The position numbers and the translations under genes were made by a program. 64,000 nucleotides of DNA. Source: Chryseobacterium sp. (GTDB taxonomy: Bacteria; Bacteroidota; Bacteroidia; Flavobacteriales; Weeksellaceae). Below are positions 36,871-44,808 of the stretch, one piece after another. The notes beneath the pieces are model-generated. The model did not search any database, was not told where the DNA came from, and saw nothing but the letters and a program-made list of their open reading frames with translations. Positions within the stretch are counted from its first letter, which is position 1, and every line of letters begins with the position of its first letter. The stretch covers positions 20,978-84,977 of the forward strand of contig JAPUEB010000021.1 of assembly GCA_027492795.1 (NCBI GenBank). Reading direction: 5' to 3'.

Positions 36871-38346
36871 ATGAAAAAAGTATTTTTAATAATAGGTTTA
36901 GTAGGTCTTTCCATATTATCAACGTCATGCGACAGAGATTTAGAAGGAATGAATACTGACACAAAGCACCCGGATGTTGTACCGGCAAGTGCTTTATTTA
37001 CTACAGCGCAAAGAAGCTTAACAGATCAAATGGTGAACACAAGCGTAAACAGAAATGTTTTCAGACTTATTGTTCAGCAGTGGGCTCAAACTACATATTT
37101 TGATGAGTCTGCTTATGATTTTGTATCAAGAAAAATTTCAGATAATCATTCCAATGCGATTTATGCAGGTACTCTTGCTGATTTAGAAAAAGCCCGCCTA
37201 TATGTGGTAGGGGAAGTTTTGAATCCTGCAGATCCAGATTATGCTACAAAAGTGATTGAAAGAAAAAATAAGCTTGCAGTAATCGATATCTTGATGGTTT
37301 ATGCATTCCAAGTAATGGTAGATACTTATGGAAATGTTCCCTATTCTGAAGCTTTAAAGTTTGACCAGAATTTCTTACCTAAATATGATGATGCTCTTGG
37401 AATTTATAAAAGCTTAATCGCAAAATTGGATGCTGATTTGGCAAATATCGATACCAGTCATAGTGCTTTTGGTGGTGCAGATATTCTCTATAGTGATGAT
37501 CTTAGCTTATGGAAAAAATTTGCAAACAGCATTAAATTGAAATTAGGAGTTAATCTAGCTGCTTCCAATAAGGATAATATGACTGCCAAGCAAGCCATAG
37601 AGAGCGCAGCATTAAATGTAATATCTTCTAATTCTGAAAATGCGAAGCTAAAGTATATGCCAACATTGCCAAATACAAACCCATTATTTGTTGATTTGGT
37701 TAATTCTGGTAGAAATGATTTTGTAGTCTCCAAAACAATTATCAATAAGCTTGTTGCTTTAGGCGATCCAAGATTGCCGAAATATGTGGATCCAGATGGA
37801 CCTCAAACAGGAGGTACTTCCGGTGTTGGAAATAGCTACTCAAGTCGTGCACATATTGCTCCCCGTATAAAAGAACCAGATTTTCCGGGAACACTTTTAG
37901 ATTATGCAGAAGTTGAATTCTTATTGGCAGAAGCTAAAGCGAGAGGGTTTACAATCGCAGGAACTATAGATTCACATTATACAAATGCTATTACTGCATC
38001 TTTACAAGATTGGGGTGTTTCCTCTTACGATATTGGATTGTATTTATCAAACCCGAATGTAATTTACGCTACTGCGCCTGGAGCAACTTGGCAAGAAAAA
38101 ATAGGTAACCAAGCTTATTTGGCAATGTATAACAGAGGTTTTGAATCTTGGACTTTCTGGAGAAGATTAGATTTCCCAGTACTTACACCTCCATCCAGTG
38201 CAAACGCTGAAGCGGAAGGTAAAGTTCCAGTGAGATTAAAGTACCCAATAAGAGAGCAAACACTGAATGTAAATAATTACAATGCTGCCGCTACTGCTAT
38301 TGGAGGTGATAAATTGACAACAAAAGTATTTTGGGATATTAACTAG
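36871..38346 (+). CDS. SusD/RagB family nutrient-binding lipoprotein
   Basis: A 491-residue surface lipoprotein with lipobox cysteine C20 (STSC). The N-terminal half is helical and TPR-like (RLIVQQWAQTTYF and KNKLAVIDILMVYAFQVMVD), the middle has VPYSEALKFDQNFLPKYDDALGIY, and the end carries the family tail with LKYPIREQTLN. It binds substrate and caps the SusC barrel. Co-transcribed with susC, with a strong terminator after it. Confidence 0.94.
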   Translation: MKKVFLIIGLVGLSILSTSCDRDLEGMNTDTKHPDVVPASALFTTAQRSLTDQMVNTSVNRNVFRLIVQQWAQTTYFDESAYDFVSRKISDNHSNAIYAGTLADLEKARLYVVGEVLNPADPDYATKVIERKNKLAVIDILMVYAFQVMVDTYGNVPYSEALKFDQNFLPKYDDALGIYKSLIAKLDADLANIDTSHSAFGGADILYSDDLSLWKKFANSIKLKLGVNLAASNKDNMTAKQAIESAALNVISSNSENAKLKYMPTLPNTNPLFVDLVNSGRNDFVVSKTIINKLVALGDPRLPKYVDPDGPQTGGTSGVGNSYSSRAHIAPRIKEPDFPGTLLDYAEVEFLLAEAKARGFTIAGTIDSHYTNAITASLQDWGVSSYDIGLYLSNPNVIYATAPGATWQEKIGNQAYLAMYNRGFESWTFWRRLDFPVLTPPSSANAEAEGKVPVRLKYPIREQTLNVNNYNAAATAIGGDKLTTKVFWDIN

Positions 38347-38367
38347 AATGTTTTGGTAATATATCTC

Positions 38368-38393
38368 AAACCGCTCCTCGGAGCGGTTTTTTT
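38368..38393 (+). terminator. Terminator after susD
   Basis: A 9-bp GC-rich stem (AAACCGCTC/GAGCGGTTT), CTCG loop, seven T. Confidence 0.9.
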
Positions 38394-38400
38394 ATTTCCG

Positions 38401-38408
38401 TATATTTG
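38401..38408 (+). promoter_or_regulatory. TAnnTTTG promoter box of argS
   Basis: TATATTTG, 17 bases before the ATG at 38426. Confidence 0.65.
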
Positions 38409-38425
38409 TAGCTCAAAATTTCACC

Positions 38426-40189
38426 ATGAATATTAAAGATATCATAGCAAACAAAATTTCAGAAATCATCAATTCAGTGTATCAAATTGGCGAGGTAAAA
38501 TTGGAAGTTCAGCAAAATAAATCTGAATTTGAGGGGGATTTTACGGTAGTTACTTTCCCGTTGGTAAGGCTGTTGAAAAAAAGTCCGGATTTAATTGCTA
38601 ATGAACTCGGAGGAGCGCTCACCGCGGAAACCGATTTCGTCCAAAGTTATAACGTGGTGAAAGGTTTTTTAAATCTAAAAATTGAAAATACTTTTTTTTT
38701 AGAAAACTTTATTTCCATCCAAGAAAATTTCTCTAAAAAAGAGGGCAAAAACCAAACGGTAATGGTGGAATATTCTTCGCCAAATACCAATAAACCGCTT
38801 CATTTGGGCCATATTCGAAATAATCTTTTGGGATATTCTGTGGCACAAATTTTAGAAGAAGACGGTTACAACGTTATTAAAACACAGATTATTAATGACC
38901 GTGGAATTCACATCTGCAAATCCATGTTGGCTTGGGAAAAGTTTGGAAAGAGCGAAACACCAGAATCCACCGGAATTAAGGGGGATAAATTTGTAGGAAA
39001 TTATTATGTAGAATTTGATAAAAAGTATAAAGAAGAAATTGAAAAACTAAAAATTGAAGGTAAAGATGAAGCTGAAGCAAAAAAACAGGCACCTTCAATA
39101 ATTGAAGCTCAAGAAATGCTCTTAAACTGGGAAAAAGGCGACGAAAAAGTCCGCAACCTTTGGAGCGAAATGAATTCTTGGGTTTACGAAGGATTTTCGC
39201 AGACTTATCAACGACTGGGTGTAGATTTCGACCAAATTCAATACGAAAGCAAAACCTATCTTCTAGGAAAAGATTTGATACAGGAAGGTCTTCACAAAGG
39301 CGTTTTTTACAGAAAAGATGACGGTTCTATTTGGGTAGATCTTACCGATGAAGGTTTGGATGAAAAATTGTTATTGCGCTCCGACGGAACTTCGGTTTAT
39401 ATGACGCAGGATTTGGGAACCGCAGTAGAACGCTTCAAAGATAATGATATCCAAAAACTAATTTATACCGTAGGAAACGAGCAGGATTACCATTTCCAAG
39501 TGTTATTCAAAATTTTGAAAAAATTAGGATACGATTGGGCAAATCAGCTGTATCACCTTTCTTATGGAATGGTGGAACTTCCCGACGGAAAAATGAAATC
39601 CCGCGAAGGAACCGTTGTTGACGCCGATGATTTGATGCAGGAAATGTATGAAACCGCCAAAGAGAAAGCTCAGGAACTCGGAAAACTGGAAAATCTTTCC
39701 GATGAAGATAAAGAATCTTCCTACGAAACTGTTGGAATTGGAGCCTTAAAATATTTCATGCTAAAGGTAGATCCAAAAAAAAAAATGCTCTTCAATCCAA
39801 AGGAAAGTATCGATTTCAACGGAAATACAGGACCGTTTATTCAATACACGTATGCTCGAATCCAGTCATTGCTTGCAAAAGCCAATTTTGAAAACAAAGC
39901 AATATCCAAAAATGTTTCCATCAATGAATCTGAAAAAGAGTTGATTATGGAGCTGTCCAATTTTAAGGAAGTGGTTTCTAAAGCGGCAGAAACATTAAGT
40001 CCGGCTCAGGTTGCCAATTACGTTTACGATTTGGTGAAAACCTACAATTCCTTCTATCAAAACAATCCTATCCTTATTTTAGAAGATGAAAATGATAAAC
40101 AGTTCCGTTTAGAATTATCAGATTTAACAGGAAAAACCATCAAAAAAGCACTTGCTTTGCTGGGGATAGGAACAGTAAACAGAATGTAA
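38426..40189 (+). CDS. argS: Arginyl-tRNA synthetase
   Basis: A 587-residue class I synthetase that charges tRNA-Arg. It has an N-terminal Add-1 domain (about 1-100), the HIGH-equivalent H126-L-G-H129 after SSPNTNKPL, the KMSK-equivalent KMKSR (about 389-393), and a DALR anticodon-binding domain ending GIGTVNRM. Normal length. Its terminator is shared with the convergent tRNA-Gln gene. Confidence 0.97.
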   Translation: MNIKDIIANKISEIINSVYQIGEVKLEVQQNKSEFEGDFTVVTFPLVRLLKKSPDLIANELGGALTAETDFVQSYNVVKGFLNLKIENTFFLENFISIQENFSKKEGKNQTVMVEYSSPNTNKPLHLGHIRNNLLGYSVAQILEEDGYNVIKTQIINDRGIHICKSMLAWEKFGKSETPESTGIKGDKFVGNYYVEFDKKYKEEIEKLKIEGKDEAEAKKQAPSIIEAQEMLLNWEKGDEKVRNLWSEMNSWVYEGFSQTYQRLGVDFDQIQYESKTYLLGKDLIQEGLHKGVFYRKDDGSIWVDLTDEGLDEKLLLRSDGTSVYMTQDLGTAVERFKDNDIQKLIYTVGNEQDYHFQVLFKILKKLGYDWANQLYHLSYGMVELPDGKMKSREGTVVDADDLMQEMYETAKEKAQELGKLENLSDEDKESSYETVGIGALKYFMLKVDPKKKMLFNPKESIDFNGNTGPFIQYTYARIQSLLAKANFENKAISKNVSINESEKELIMELSNFKEVVSKAAETLSPAQVANYVYDLVKTYNSFYQNNPILILEDENDKQFRLELSDLTGKTIKKALALLGIGTVNRM

Positions 40190-40193
40190 AAAT

Positions 40194-40227
40194 AAAAAAG
40201 CCTTTCAGAATTTGAAAGGCTTTTATT
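40194..40227. terminator. Bidirectional terminator between argS and tRNA-Gln
   Basis: A 12-bp stem (AAAAGCCTTTCA/TGAAAGGCTTTT) with T runs on both strands. Confidence 0.85.
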
Positions 40228-40228
40228 G

Positions 40229-40299
40229 TAGACCGACAGGGATTCGAACCCCAGATGACTGAACCAAAATCAGTAGTGTTACCGCTACACCATCGGTCT
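40229..40299 (-). tRNA. tRNA-Gln (anticodon UUG)
   Basis: A 71-base cloverleaf on the minus strand. The acceptor stem AGACCGA pairs with TCGGTCT. The anticodon arm is ACTGA, loop TTTTGGT, TCAGT, which gives anticodon TTG. The T-loop is TTCGAAT and the discriminator is A. CCA is not encoded. No integrase or duplicated tRNA end is nearby. Confidence 0.95.
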
Positions 40300-40316
40300 G
40301 TCCGTTTAAAGTGGTG

Positions 40317-40324
40317 CAAATTTA
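40317..40324 (-). promoter_or_regulatory. TAnnTTTG promoter box of tRNA-Gln
   Basis: TAAATTTG on the minus strand, 17 bases before the tRNA 5' end. Confidence 0.6.
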
Positions 40325-40397
40325 TAAATATTTTCTATAATAACAAGAATTTTCAGACAAAAAATTCTAATTTTAGACAAAATTTTGATTTCCAAAA

Positions 40398-41426
40398 ATG
40401 TTGATTGACTTTAAAAATCTCAATATTCATCAATTAAAACCTCAAAATCAATTTGAGGAAAAATTGCTTGAGCTTATAAGAGATTGGTTTTCAAATTCTT
40501 CAATACTAAGTGTCCAGACTTCAGGTTCCACCGGAACTCCGAAAGTTTTTGATGTGGAAAAACAAAAAATGTTGAATTCCGCGAAAATGACTTGCGATTT
40601 TTTGGATTTAAAGGAGAACGATTCAGCATTAATTTGTCTTCCTGTAGAATACATTTCCGGGAAAATGATGGTCGTTCGTGCGATTGAAAGAAATTTGAAA
40701 TTAATTTTTGCAGAACCATCAACAACCCCTCTTGAAGATTTAGAAAGAGAAGTTGATTTCTGCGCAATGACGCCGTTGCAAGTAGAAAATTCAATTGATA
40801 AAATTCATTTAATCAAAAATTTAATCATTGGTGGAGCTGCTGTTTCTGAAAATTTAAAAGTTAAAATCGCTCAAACGCTGAAACGCTCCAACTCCCCAAC
40901 AAAAATATTCGAAACTTATGGAATGTCCGAATCGCTTTCGCACATTGCATTGAAAGAAATTTATCCCAATTCTGAAAAATTTTTTACTGTTTTAGATGAG
41001 GTGCAAATTTCTTTAGACGAAAGAGGATGTTTGAAAATTTTCGCATCAAAACTTAATTCCGAAATTCTTACAACGAATGATTTAGTTGAAGTAGTTGGCG
41101 AAAAACAGTTTAGGTTTTTAGGACGAATCGATAACGTCATCAATTCAGGAGGTGCAAAAATTTTTCCGGAAGAATTAGAAGCTTTGGTAAAAAGAGAAAT
41201 TGAAAACGAAGTAGCTTTCTTTGGAATTCCTGATGAAACTTTAGGACAAAAGTTGATTTTAGTTATTGAAGGGATTTCCACACCAAAAATCATTCATCAA
41301 TTATCACTTATCATTTATTCAAAGTCTTTCCACAAACCAAAAGAAATTATTTTTGTAGAAAAACTTCCAAGAACTCCGAATGGAAAAATTGATAGAATAA
41401 AATTGAGAAAAAAATTGAACTATTAA
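40398..41426 (+). CDS. menE: o-Succinylbenzoate-CoA ligase-like AMP-binding protein
   Basis: A 342-residue adenylate-forming enzyme. The P-loop is TSGSTGTPKV (about 41-50), then YGMSES, GRIDNVINSGGAKIFPEE and a C-terminal catalytic lysine in PRTPNGKIDRIKL. It is shorter than typical acyl-CoA ligases (about 450-500), which fits the compact flavobacterial MenE that activates o-succinylbenzoate in menaquinone synthesis. No other men genes are adjacent in this window, so the substrate is inferred from size and family. Confidence 0.85.
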   Translation: MLIDFKNLNIHQLKPQNQFEEKLLELIRDWFSNSSILSVQTSGSTGTPKVFDVEKQKMLNSAKMTCDFLDLKENDSALICLPVEYISGKMMVVRAIERNLKLIFAEPSTTPLEDLEREVDFCAMTPLQVENSIDKIHLIKNLIIGGAAVSENLKVKIAQTLKRSNSPTKIFETYGMSESLSHIALKEIYPNSEKFFTVLDEVQISLDERGCLKIFASKLNSEILTTNDLVEVVGEKQFRFLGRIDNVINSGGAKIFPEELEALVKREIENEVAFFGIPDETLGQKLILVIEGISTPKIIHQLSLIIYSKSFHKPKEIIFVEKLPRTPNGKIDRIKLRKKLNY

Positions 41427-41427
41427 G

Positions 41428-41484
41428 ACCACCCCGTCAAAATTTTTTTATAAAATTTTGCCACCCCTCCACAGGAGGGGAATT
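41428..41484. repeat. ACCACCCCGTC...GAGGGGAATT element, intergenic copy
   Basis: ACCACCCCGTC, a hairpin with arms CAAAATTTT/AAAATTTTG, then CCACCCCTCCACAGGAGGGG and AATTAA. It is the same framework as 3288-3330 but with a different internal hairpin. It forms the leader of arfB. Confidence 0.75.
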
Positions 41485-41496
41485 AACCCTGCAAAA

Positions 41497-41889
41497 ATGA
41501 TAAACTTTTCTACAGAACTCACCTTTAAAACCTCACGCAGCAGCGGCGCAGGAGGACAAAACGTGAACAAAGTGGAAACTGCTGTCACCGTAATGTGGAA
41601 TGTTGCTGAAAGTAGTTTTTTCGATGAAGAGGAAAAGGAAAGAATTTCACAAAAACTCAAAAACCGCATCAATAGTGAAGGAATTTTACAGTTGACATCC
41701 TCCGAATCACGAACCCAACTTCAAAATAAAAAAATCGTAACCGAAAAAATTTTGGAACTGGTCAACATCGCACTCATCATTCCAAAAAAACGTGTGAAAA
41801 CCAAGCCTTCAAAAGCCCAAGTCGCAAAACGTCTTGACAATAAAAAGAAACTTTCGGAGAAAAAAGAAAATCGCAAATTTAGGTTTTGA
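41497..41889 (+). CDS. arfB: Alternative ribosome-rescue factor ArfB
   Basis: A 130-residue peptidyl-tRNA hydrolase that frees ribosomes stalled on mRNAs lacking a stop codon. The catalytic loop has G19-G20-Q21 in SSGAGGQNVNK. The long basic tail (from about residue 92, KKRVKTKPSKAQVAKRL) is the part that enters the empty mRNA channel. The frame opens at 41458, but the extra residues come from the repeat element and homologs start at MINFS, so 41497 is used. Confidence 0.93.
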   Translation: MINFSTELTFKTSRSSGAGGQNVNKVETAVTVMWNVAESSFFDEEEKERISQKLKNRINSEGILQLTSSESRTQLQNKKIVTEKILELVNIALIIPKKRVKTKPSKAQVAKRLDNKKKLSEKKENRKFRF

Positions 41890-41893
41890 TGAT

Positions 41894-42024
41894 TTCACAA
41901 AACACACAAAGAATAAACAAAGTTCACTAAATCAAAAATTTTATCAAGCCTTAATTAAGCGAAGCGTCTTTGAGGAAGAAAAATACTTTGCGAACTTAGT
42001 GCATAAAACTTCGTGGACTTTGTG
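41894..42024. repeat. Imperfect inverted repeat with ACAAAG/CTTTGT words
   Basis: The left arm has CACAAAG and ACAAAGTTCACTAA. The right arm has CTTTGCGAACTTAGTG and GGACTTTGTG, roughly the reverse complement. Same family style as 8751-8972. Confidence 0.55.
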
Positions 42025-42073
42025 AAATAAAAAAGCAAAAAGTTAAACACTTGTTTTATAGAAAGTTAATCCC

Positions 42074-42081
42074 TATCTTTG
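42074..42081 (+). promoter_or_regulatory. TAnnTTTG promoter box upstream of the leader ORF and Gre-domain gene
   Basis: TATCTTTG, 19 bases before the ATG at 42101. It is the only clear box upstream of the gene at 42362. Confidence 0.65.
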
Positions 42082-42100
42082 TATTTAAAGAATAATAAAA

Positions 42101-42214
42101 ATGACAACAACAATTTTTTTTACCGAAAAATTTAGTTTATCAGCGTACCTGTTGTCGTTGCATTATTTGCACACCGATTCTTTCCTGAAAAATTTTAAGG
42201 ATTACCTCTCTTAA
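42101..42214 (+). CDS. Possible 37-residue leader peptide
   Basis: An ATG-started ORF of 37 codons. It begins MTTTIFFTEKF, continues through leucine-rich SLSAYLLSLHYLH and ends NFKDYLS. It lies directly after a consensus promoter box and 148 bases before the Gre-domain gene, with no terminator between. Hydrophobic and aromatic content is moderate. I do not recognise it. It could be a true small protein, a regulatory leader, or chance. Confidence 0.4.
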   Translation: MTTTIFFTEKFSLSAYLLSLHYLHTDSFLKNFKDYLS

Positions 42215-42361
42215 ACCCTGTCAGATCCACGGCAGGGAGAAATTCTAAATTTCAAAAAAACTTTCTTGAATTACTTTTTAAGTGGTAAATGCAGTTTTGA
42301 TTTTTATCACGGTGGATTATAGCAAAAAGTTATTCAATTTTAATCCTTAAAATTTTAAAAA

Positions 42362-42748
42362 ATGTCAGAAAATATAGTAGTAACAACAGGAATTTACGAT
42401 GCCATAAAAGAACACTTAAGACGAAAACAAGTAAGTATTACAGAAGAAGAAAGACTTTCAACCGAACTTCGTACTGCAAAACAGGTTTTAAGAAGAGATT
42501 TGCCGGAAGATACCGTAACTGTTGACAGAGTTGTTACCTTAAAAGACCACACTGTTAATAGCGAAAACGAATACATTTTCGTTGCTTCCACGAAGGCAAA
42601 ACCAAAGAAAAATAAGCACTCTATTTTGTCCGATATTGCGCTTGCAGTGGTAGGTTACAAAGTGGGCGACGTTATCAATTGGCCATTCAAAGACGGTGAA
42701 AGAAAAATTGAAATTCTAAAAGTAGAACCGTGGGTTCAGCCCGCATAA
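42362..42748 (+). CDS. GreA/GreB C-terminal domain protein
   Basis: A 128-residue protein. The C-terminal half matches the FKBP-like domain of Gre transcript-cleavage factors and Rnk: SENEYIFVASTKA, then DIALAVVGYKVGDVINWPF. The N-terminal half is helical and charged but too short for the full coiled coil that reaches into the RNA polymerase channel. It probably binds RNA polymerase as a Gre- or Rnk-like modulator. It has a long leader that may contain a small ORF, and a strong terminator. Confidence 0.8.
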   Translation: MSENIVVTTGIYDAIKEHLRRKQVSITEEERLSTELRTAKQVLRRDLPEDTVTVDRVVTLKDHTVNSENEYIFVASTKAKPKKNKHSILSDIALAVVGYKVGDVINWPFKDGERKIEILKVEPWVQPA

Positions 42749-42754
42749 ATTAAT

Positions 42755-42786
42755 AAAAATGCAACTCGAAAGGGTTGCATTTTTTT
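42755..42786 (+). terminator. Terminator after the Gre-domain gene
   Basis: A long stem (AAAAATGCAACTC/GGGTTGCATTTTT) with a GAAA tetraloop and a T run. Confidence 0.9.
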
Positions 42787-42854
42787 AAGAAAAAATTTGA
42801 TTATTAACAAAAAGTTTGATTGTCATTATTTTATACATAAAATTATAAATTACC

Positions 42855-42902
42855 GAAAATCAATTTCTTTTCCCCGACCCTAAAGGGTGGAAATTGATTT
42901 TC
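42855..42902. repeat. Hairpin element with 22-base core, copy 3
   Basis: Perfect 13-bp arms (GAAAATCAATTTC/GAAATTGATTTTC) around a 22-base core at 42868-42889 containing CCCCGACCCTAAAGGG. Confidence 0.8.
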
Positions 42903-42912
42903 TTCGCTCCTT

Positions 42913-42936
42913 GTCATCCTGAGGCTCTCGAAGGAA
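42913..42936. repeat. GTCATCCTGAGG...CGAAGGA dispersed repeat
   Basis: The short GTCATCCTGAGGCTCTCGAA motif, a type of dispersed repeat common in Bacteroidota. It is related in style to the GTCATTGCGA copies at 44183 and 56730. Confidence 0.55.
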
Positions 42937-43041
42937 GGGACGTGGAAAAAGATGAAAATTAATTTTTGATTAAGTTTGGGAAAATAAGAATCATAACAAC
43001 TTTTTGATGAGCTTCAAATTTCAAAAATCATTAATAATAAT

Positions 43042-43049
43042 TATCTTTG
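43042..43049 (+). promoter_or_regulatory. TAnnTTTG promoter box of the DHS-like gene
   Basis: TATCTTTG, 16 bases before the ATG at 43066. Confidence 0.7.
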
Positions 43050-43065
43050 GGAAAATTTTAAAATA

Positions 43066-44040
43066 ATGAGTAAACCCATTACAGAATTTATAGAAAAATA
43101 TTACCTGCATTTCAATGCAGCAGCGTTGGTTGATGCTTCAAAAGGTTATGTTGCACACTTGAAGGATGGCGGAAAAATGCTGATTTCATTAGCAGGAGCG
43201 ATGTCCACCGCAGAATTGGGAAAAATTTTGGCAGAAATGATTCGTCAGGATAAAGTGCACATTATTTCTTGCACAGGAGCCAATTTGGAGGAAGATTTAA
43301 TGAATCTTGTGGCGCATTCTCACTACGAACGCGTTCCAAATTACAGAGATTTAACGCCGGAACAAGAATGGGCTTTATTGGAAAAAGGACTTAATCGCGT
43401 AACCGATACTTGTATTCCTGAAGAAGAGGCTTTCCGAAGACTCCAAAAACATATTTATGAAATTTGGAAAGATGCCGAAGAAAAAGGAGAGCGTTATTTT
43501 CCGCACGAATATATGTACAAAATGCTTCTCTCGGGAGTTCTAGAGCAATATTACGAAATTCCGAAAGAAAATTCGTGGATGTTGGCTGCAGCCGAAAAGA
43601 ATTTACCGATTGTAGTTCCAGGTTGGGAAGATTCCACCATGGGAAATATTTTCACAAGTTACTGTATTAAAGGCGATTTGAAGCCTTCCACAATGAAATC
43701 CGGCATCGAATATATGATGTATCTTTCTGATTGGTATCCAAAAAATTCCGGCGGAAAAGGCGTTGGATTCTTCCAAATCGGTGGCGGAATTGCGGGAGAT
43801 TTCCCAATTTGCGTCGTTCCGATGCTGTATCAGGATTTAGAAATGCACGATATCCCGTTTTGGTCGTATTTCTGCCAAATTTCGGATTCCACAACCAGTT
43901 TCGGTTCGTATTCCGGAGCGGTTCCAAACGAAAAAATCACTTGGGGAAAACTCGATATCACCACACCAAAATTTATCGTTGAAAGCGACGCCACCATTTG
44001 TGCACCGCTGATGTTCCAGTATATTTTGGAAAATTCTTAA
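43066..44040 (+). CDS. Deoxyhypusine synthase-like protein
   Basis: A 324-residue NAD-dependent enzyme of the deoxyhypusine synthase family. It has LISLAGAMSTAE near the N terminus, SCTGANLEED for nucleotide binding, and the active-site segment EKITWGKLD, where K295 fits the lysine that accepts the aminobutyl group in eukaryotic DHS; SDATICAPL follows. Eukaryotic DHS modifies eIF5A, which bacteria lack. Bacterial members may act on polyamines (homospermidine-type reactions) or another acceptor. No polyamine gene is adjacent. Monocistronic. Confidence 0.88.
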   Translation: MSKPITEFIEKYYLHFNAAALVDASKGYVAHLKDGGKMLISLAGAMSTAELGKILAEMIRQDKVHIISCTGANLEEDLMNLVAHSHYERVPNYRDLTPEQEWALLEKGLNRVTDTCIPEEEAFRRLQKHIYEIWKDAEEKGERYFPHEYMYKMLLSGVLEQYYEIPKENSWMLAAAEKNLPIVVPGWEDSTMGNIFTSYCIKGDLKPSTMKSGIEYMMYLSDWYPKNSGGKGVGFFQIGGGIAGDFPICVVPMLYQDLEMHDIPFWSYFCQISDSTTSFGSYSGAVPNEKITWGKLDITTPKFIVESDATICAPLMFQYILENS

Positions 44041-44078
44041 GCTGGAAGCTGGATGATGGAAGCTGGAAGTTAGAAAGC
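44041..44078. repeat. Degenerate tandem words (GGAAGCTGGAAGCTGGATGA type)
   Basis: Iterated GAAGCTG words directly after a stop codon. The complement type is at 17925-17961, next to the groEL stop. Confidence 0.5.
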
Positions 44079-44182
44079 TATTAAAAATTAATCGTCTCAA
44101 TTGATTGGGGCGATTTTTTTTGGAGCAACAAGATTTGTAATTCTTTTCAAATTCGGTCCCGCTCTCCGCACTCGCTTTTTTT

Positions 44183-44209
44183 GTCATTGCGAACGAAGTG
44201 AAGCAATCT
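44183..44209. repeat. GTCATTGCGA...AAGCAATC dispersed repeat
   Basis: GTCATTGCGAACGAAGTGAA followed by GCAATC. A second copy is at 56730-56753. Confidence 0.65.
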
Positions 44210-44281
44210 GTTGAAAAGTTGGGAATCGCAATAACAAAAAAGAGCTCAAACAAATGCTGCGATCGGGGCTAAAAACGTGTT

Positions 44282-44355
44282 CAGTTCTTCTTTTCACTGC
44301 ATAATTCTACAAAATGACTTTTCGGCGCTCGCTTCGCTCGCGCTCCAAAAAATTA
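44282..44355. repeat. Unit A, copy 1
   Basis: About 74 bases including TCTACAAAATGACTTTTCGG and the palindrome CGCTCGCTTCGCTCGCGC. A close second copy is at 44541-44617. Confidence 0.75.
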
Positions 44356-44448
44356 AAATCAAATCAAATATTTGGTTAATTTTCAATTCCAAAAAAGATG
44401 ATTTTTTTAGAAATTAAAAATAATAAAAAGAAAATCTAACGATTTTCT

Positions 44449-44520
44449 AACTTTTGTGAACTTATACAACGTCATCAGTTCCACCTCAAAAATCTTTTGT
44501 CTTTTTTGTGGTTAAATAAA
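44449..44520. repeat. Unit B, copy 1
   Basis: Contains ACTTTTGTGAACTTATAC, TCAGTTCCACCTCAAAAA and TTTTGTGGTTAAA. It is preceded by a small palindrome, GAAAATC-TAAC-GATTTTC. Confidence 0.7.
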
Positions 44521-44540
44521 AATCAGGCTAAAAAGACCTT

Positions 44541-44617
44541 CACTTCTTCTTATCACTGCAAATCTCTACAAAATGACTTTTCGTCGCTCGCTTCGCTCGC
44601 GCCCAAAAAAAAATTAA
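44541..44617. repeat. Unit A, copy 2
   Basis: Same order as copy 1: CACTTCTTCTTATCACTGCA, TCTACAAAATGACTTTTCG, CGCTCGCTTCGCTCGCGC. Confidence 0.75.
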
Positions 44618-44674
44618 GCAAAATCTAGTATTCAAAAAAACAAATTAATTTTTCAGCAAGTTGGATGCTAATTT

Positions 44675-44718
44675 ATGCCACGAATGCACTAATATATTCA
44701 TTCGTGCATTCGTGGCAT
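44675..44718. repeat. Palindrome with 15-bp arms
   Basis: Perfect arms ATGCCACGAATGCAC/GTGCATTCGTGGCAT around a 14-base loop, followed by Ts. It could also act as a terminator, but no gene precedes it. Confidence 0.75.
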
Positions 44719-44808
44719 TTTTTAATCATACAAATTATTAATGGTTTACTTTATATTTGCAAGATATAACTTTGGAAAAAATTAGAAAAATGAAAATCTT
44801 TGATTTTC

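Larger units (their letters stand above)
41890..42361. other. Intergenic region with repeat, promoter and possible leader ORF
   Basis: It holds the inverted CACAAAG-type repeat (41894-42024), a consensus promoter box at 42074, a 37-residue ORF at 42101-42214, a small CCCTG/CAGGG palindrome at 42216-42237 and about 120 further AT-rich bases. Confidence 0.6.
42749..43065. other. Intergenic region upstream of the DHS-like gene
   Basis: It holds a terminator, the third 22-base-core hairpin, a GTCATCCTGAGG-type dispersed repeat and the promoter of the next gene. No ORF is supported. Confidence 0.65.

Noticed and set aside
40229..40299. tRNA-Gln as an integration site
   Set aside because: No integrase, no duplicated tRNA 3' end and no foreign-looking block next to it.
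42215..42361. Riboswitch upstream of the Gre-domain gene
   Set aside because: Only a short CCCTG/CAGGG palindrome is visible; I recognise no aptamer pattern.
44183..44209. Replication origin or DnaA box cluster
   Set aside because: The GTCATTGCGA motif is a common dispersed repeat in Bacteroidota; no DnaA boxes or dnaA/dnaN genes are nearby.
43837..44253. Minus-strand ORF opposite the end of the DHS-like gene
   Set aside because: A shadow of the DHS-like gene extended into repeat DNA; no promoter, no family features.
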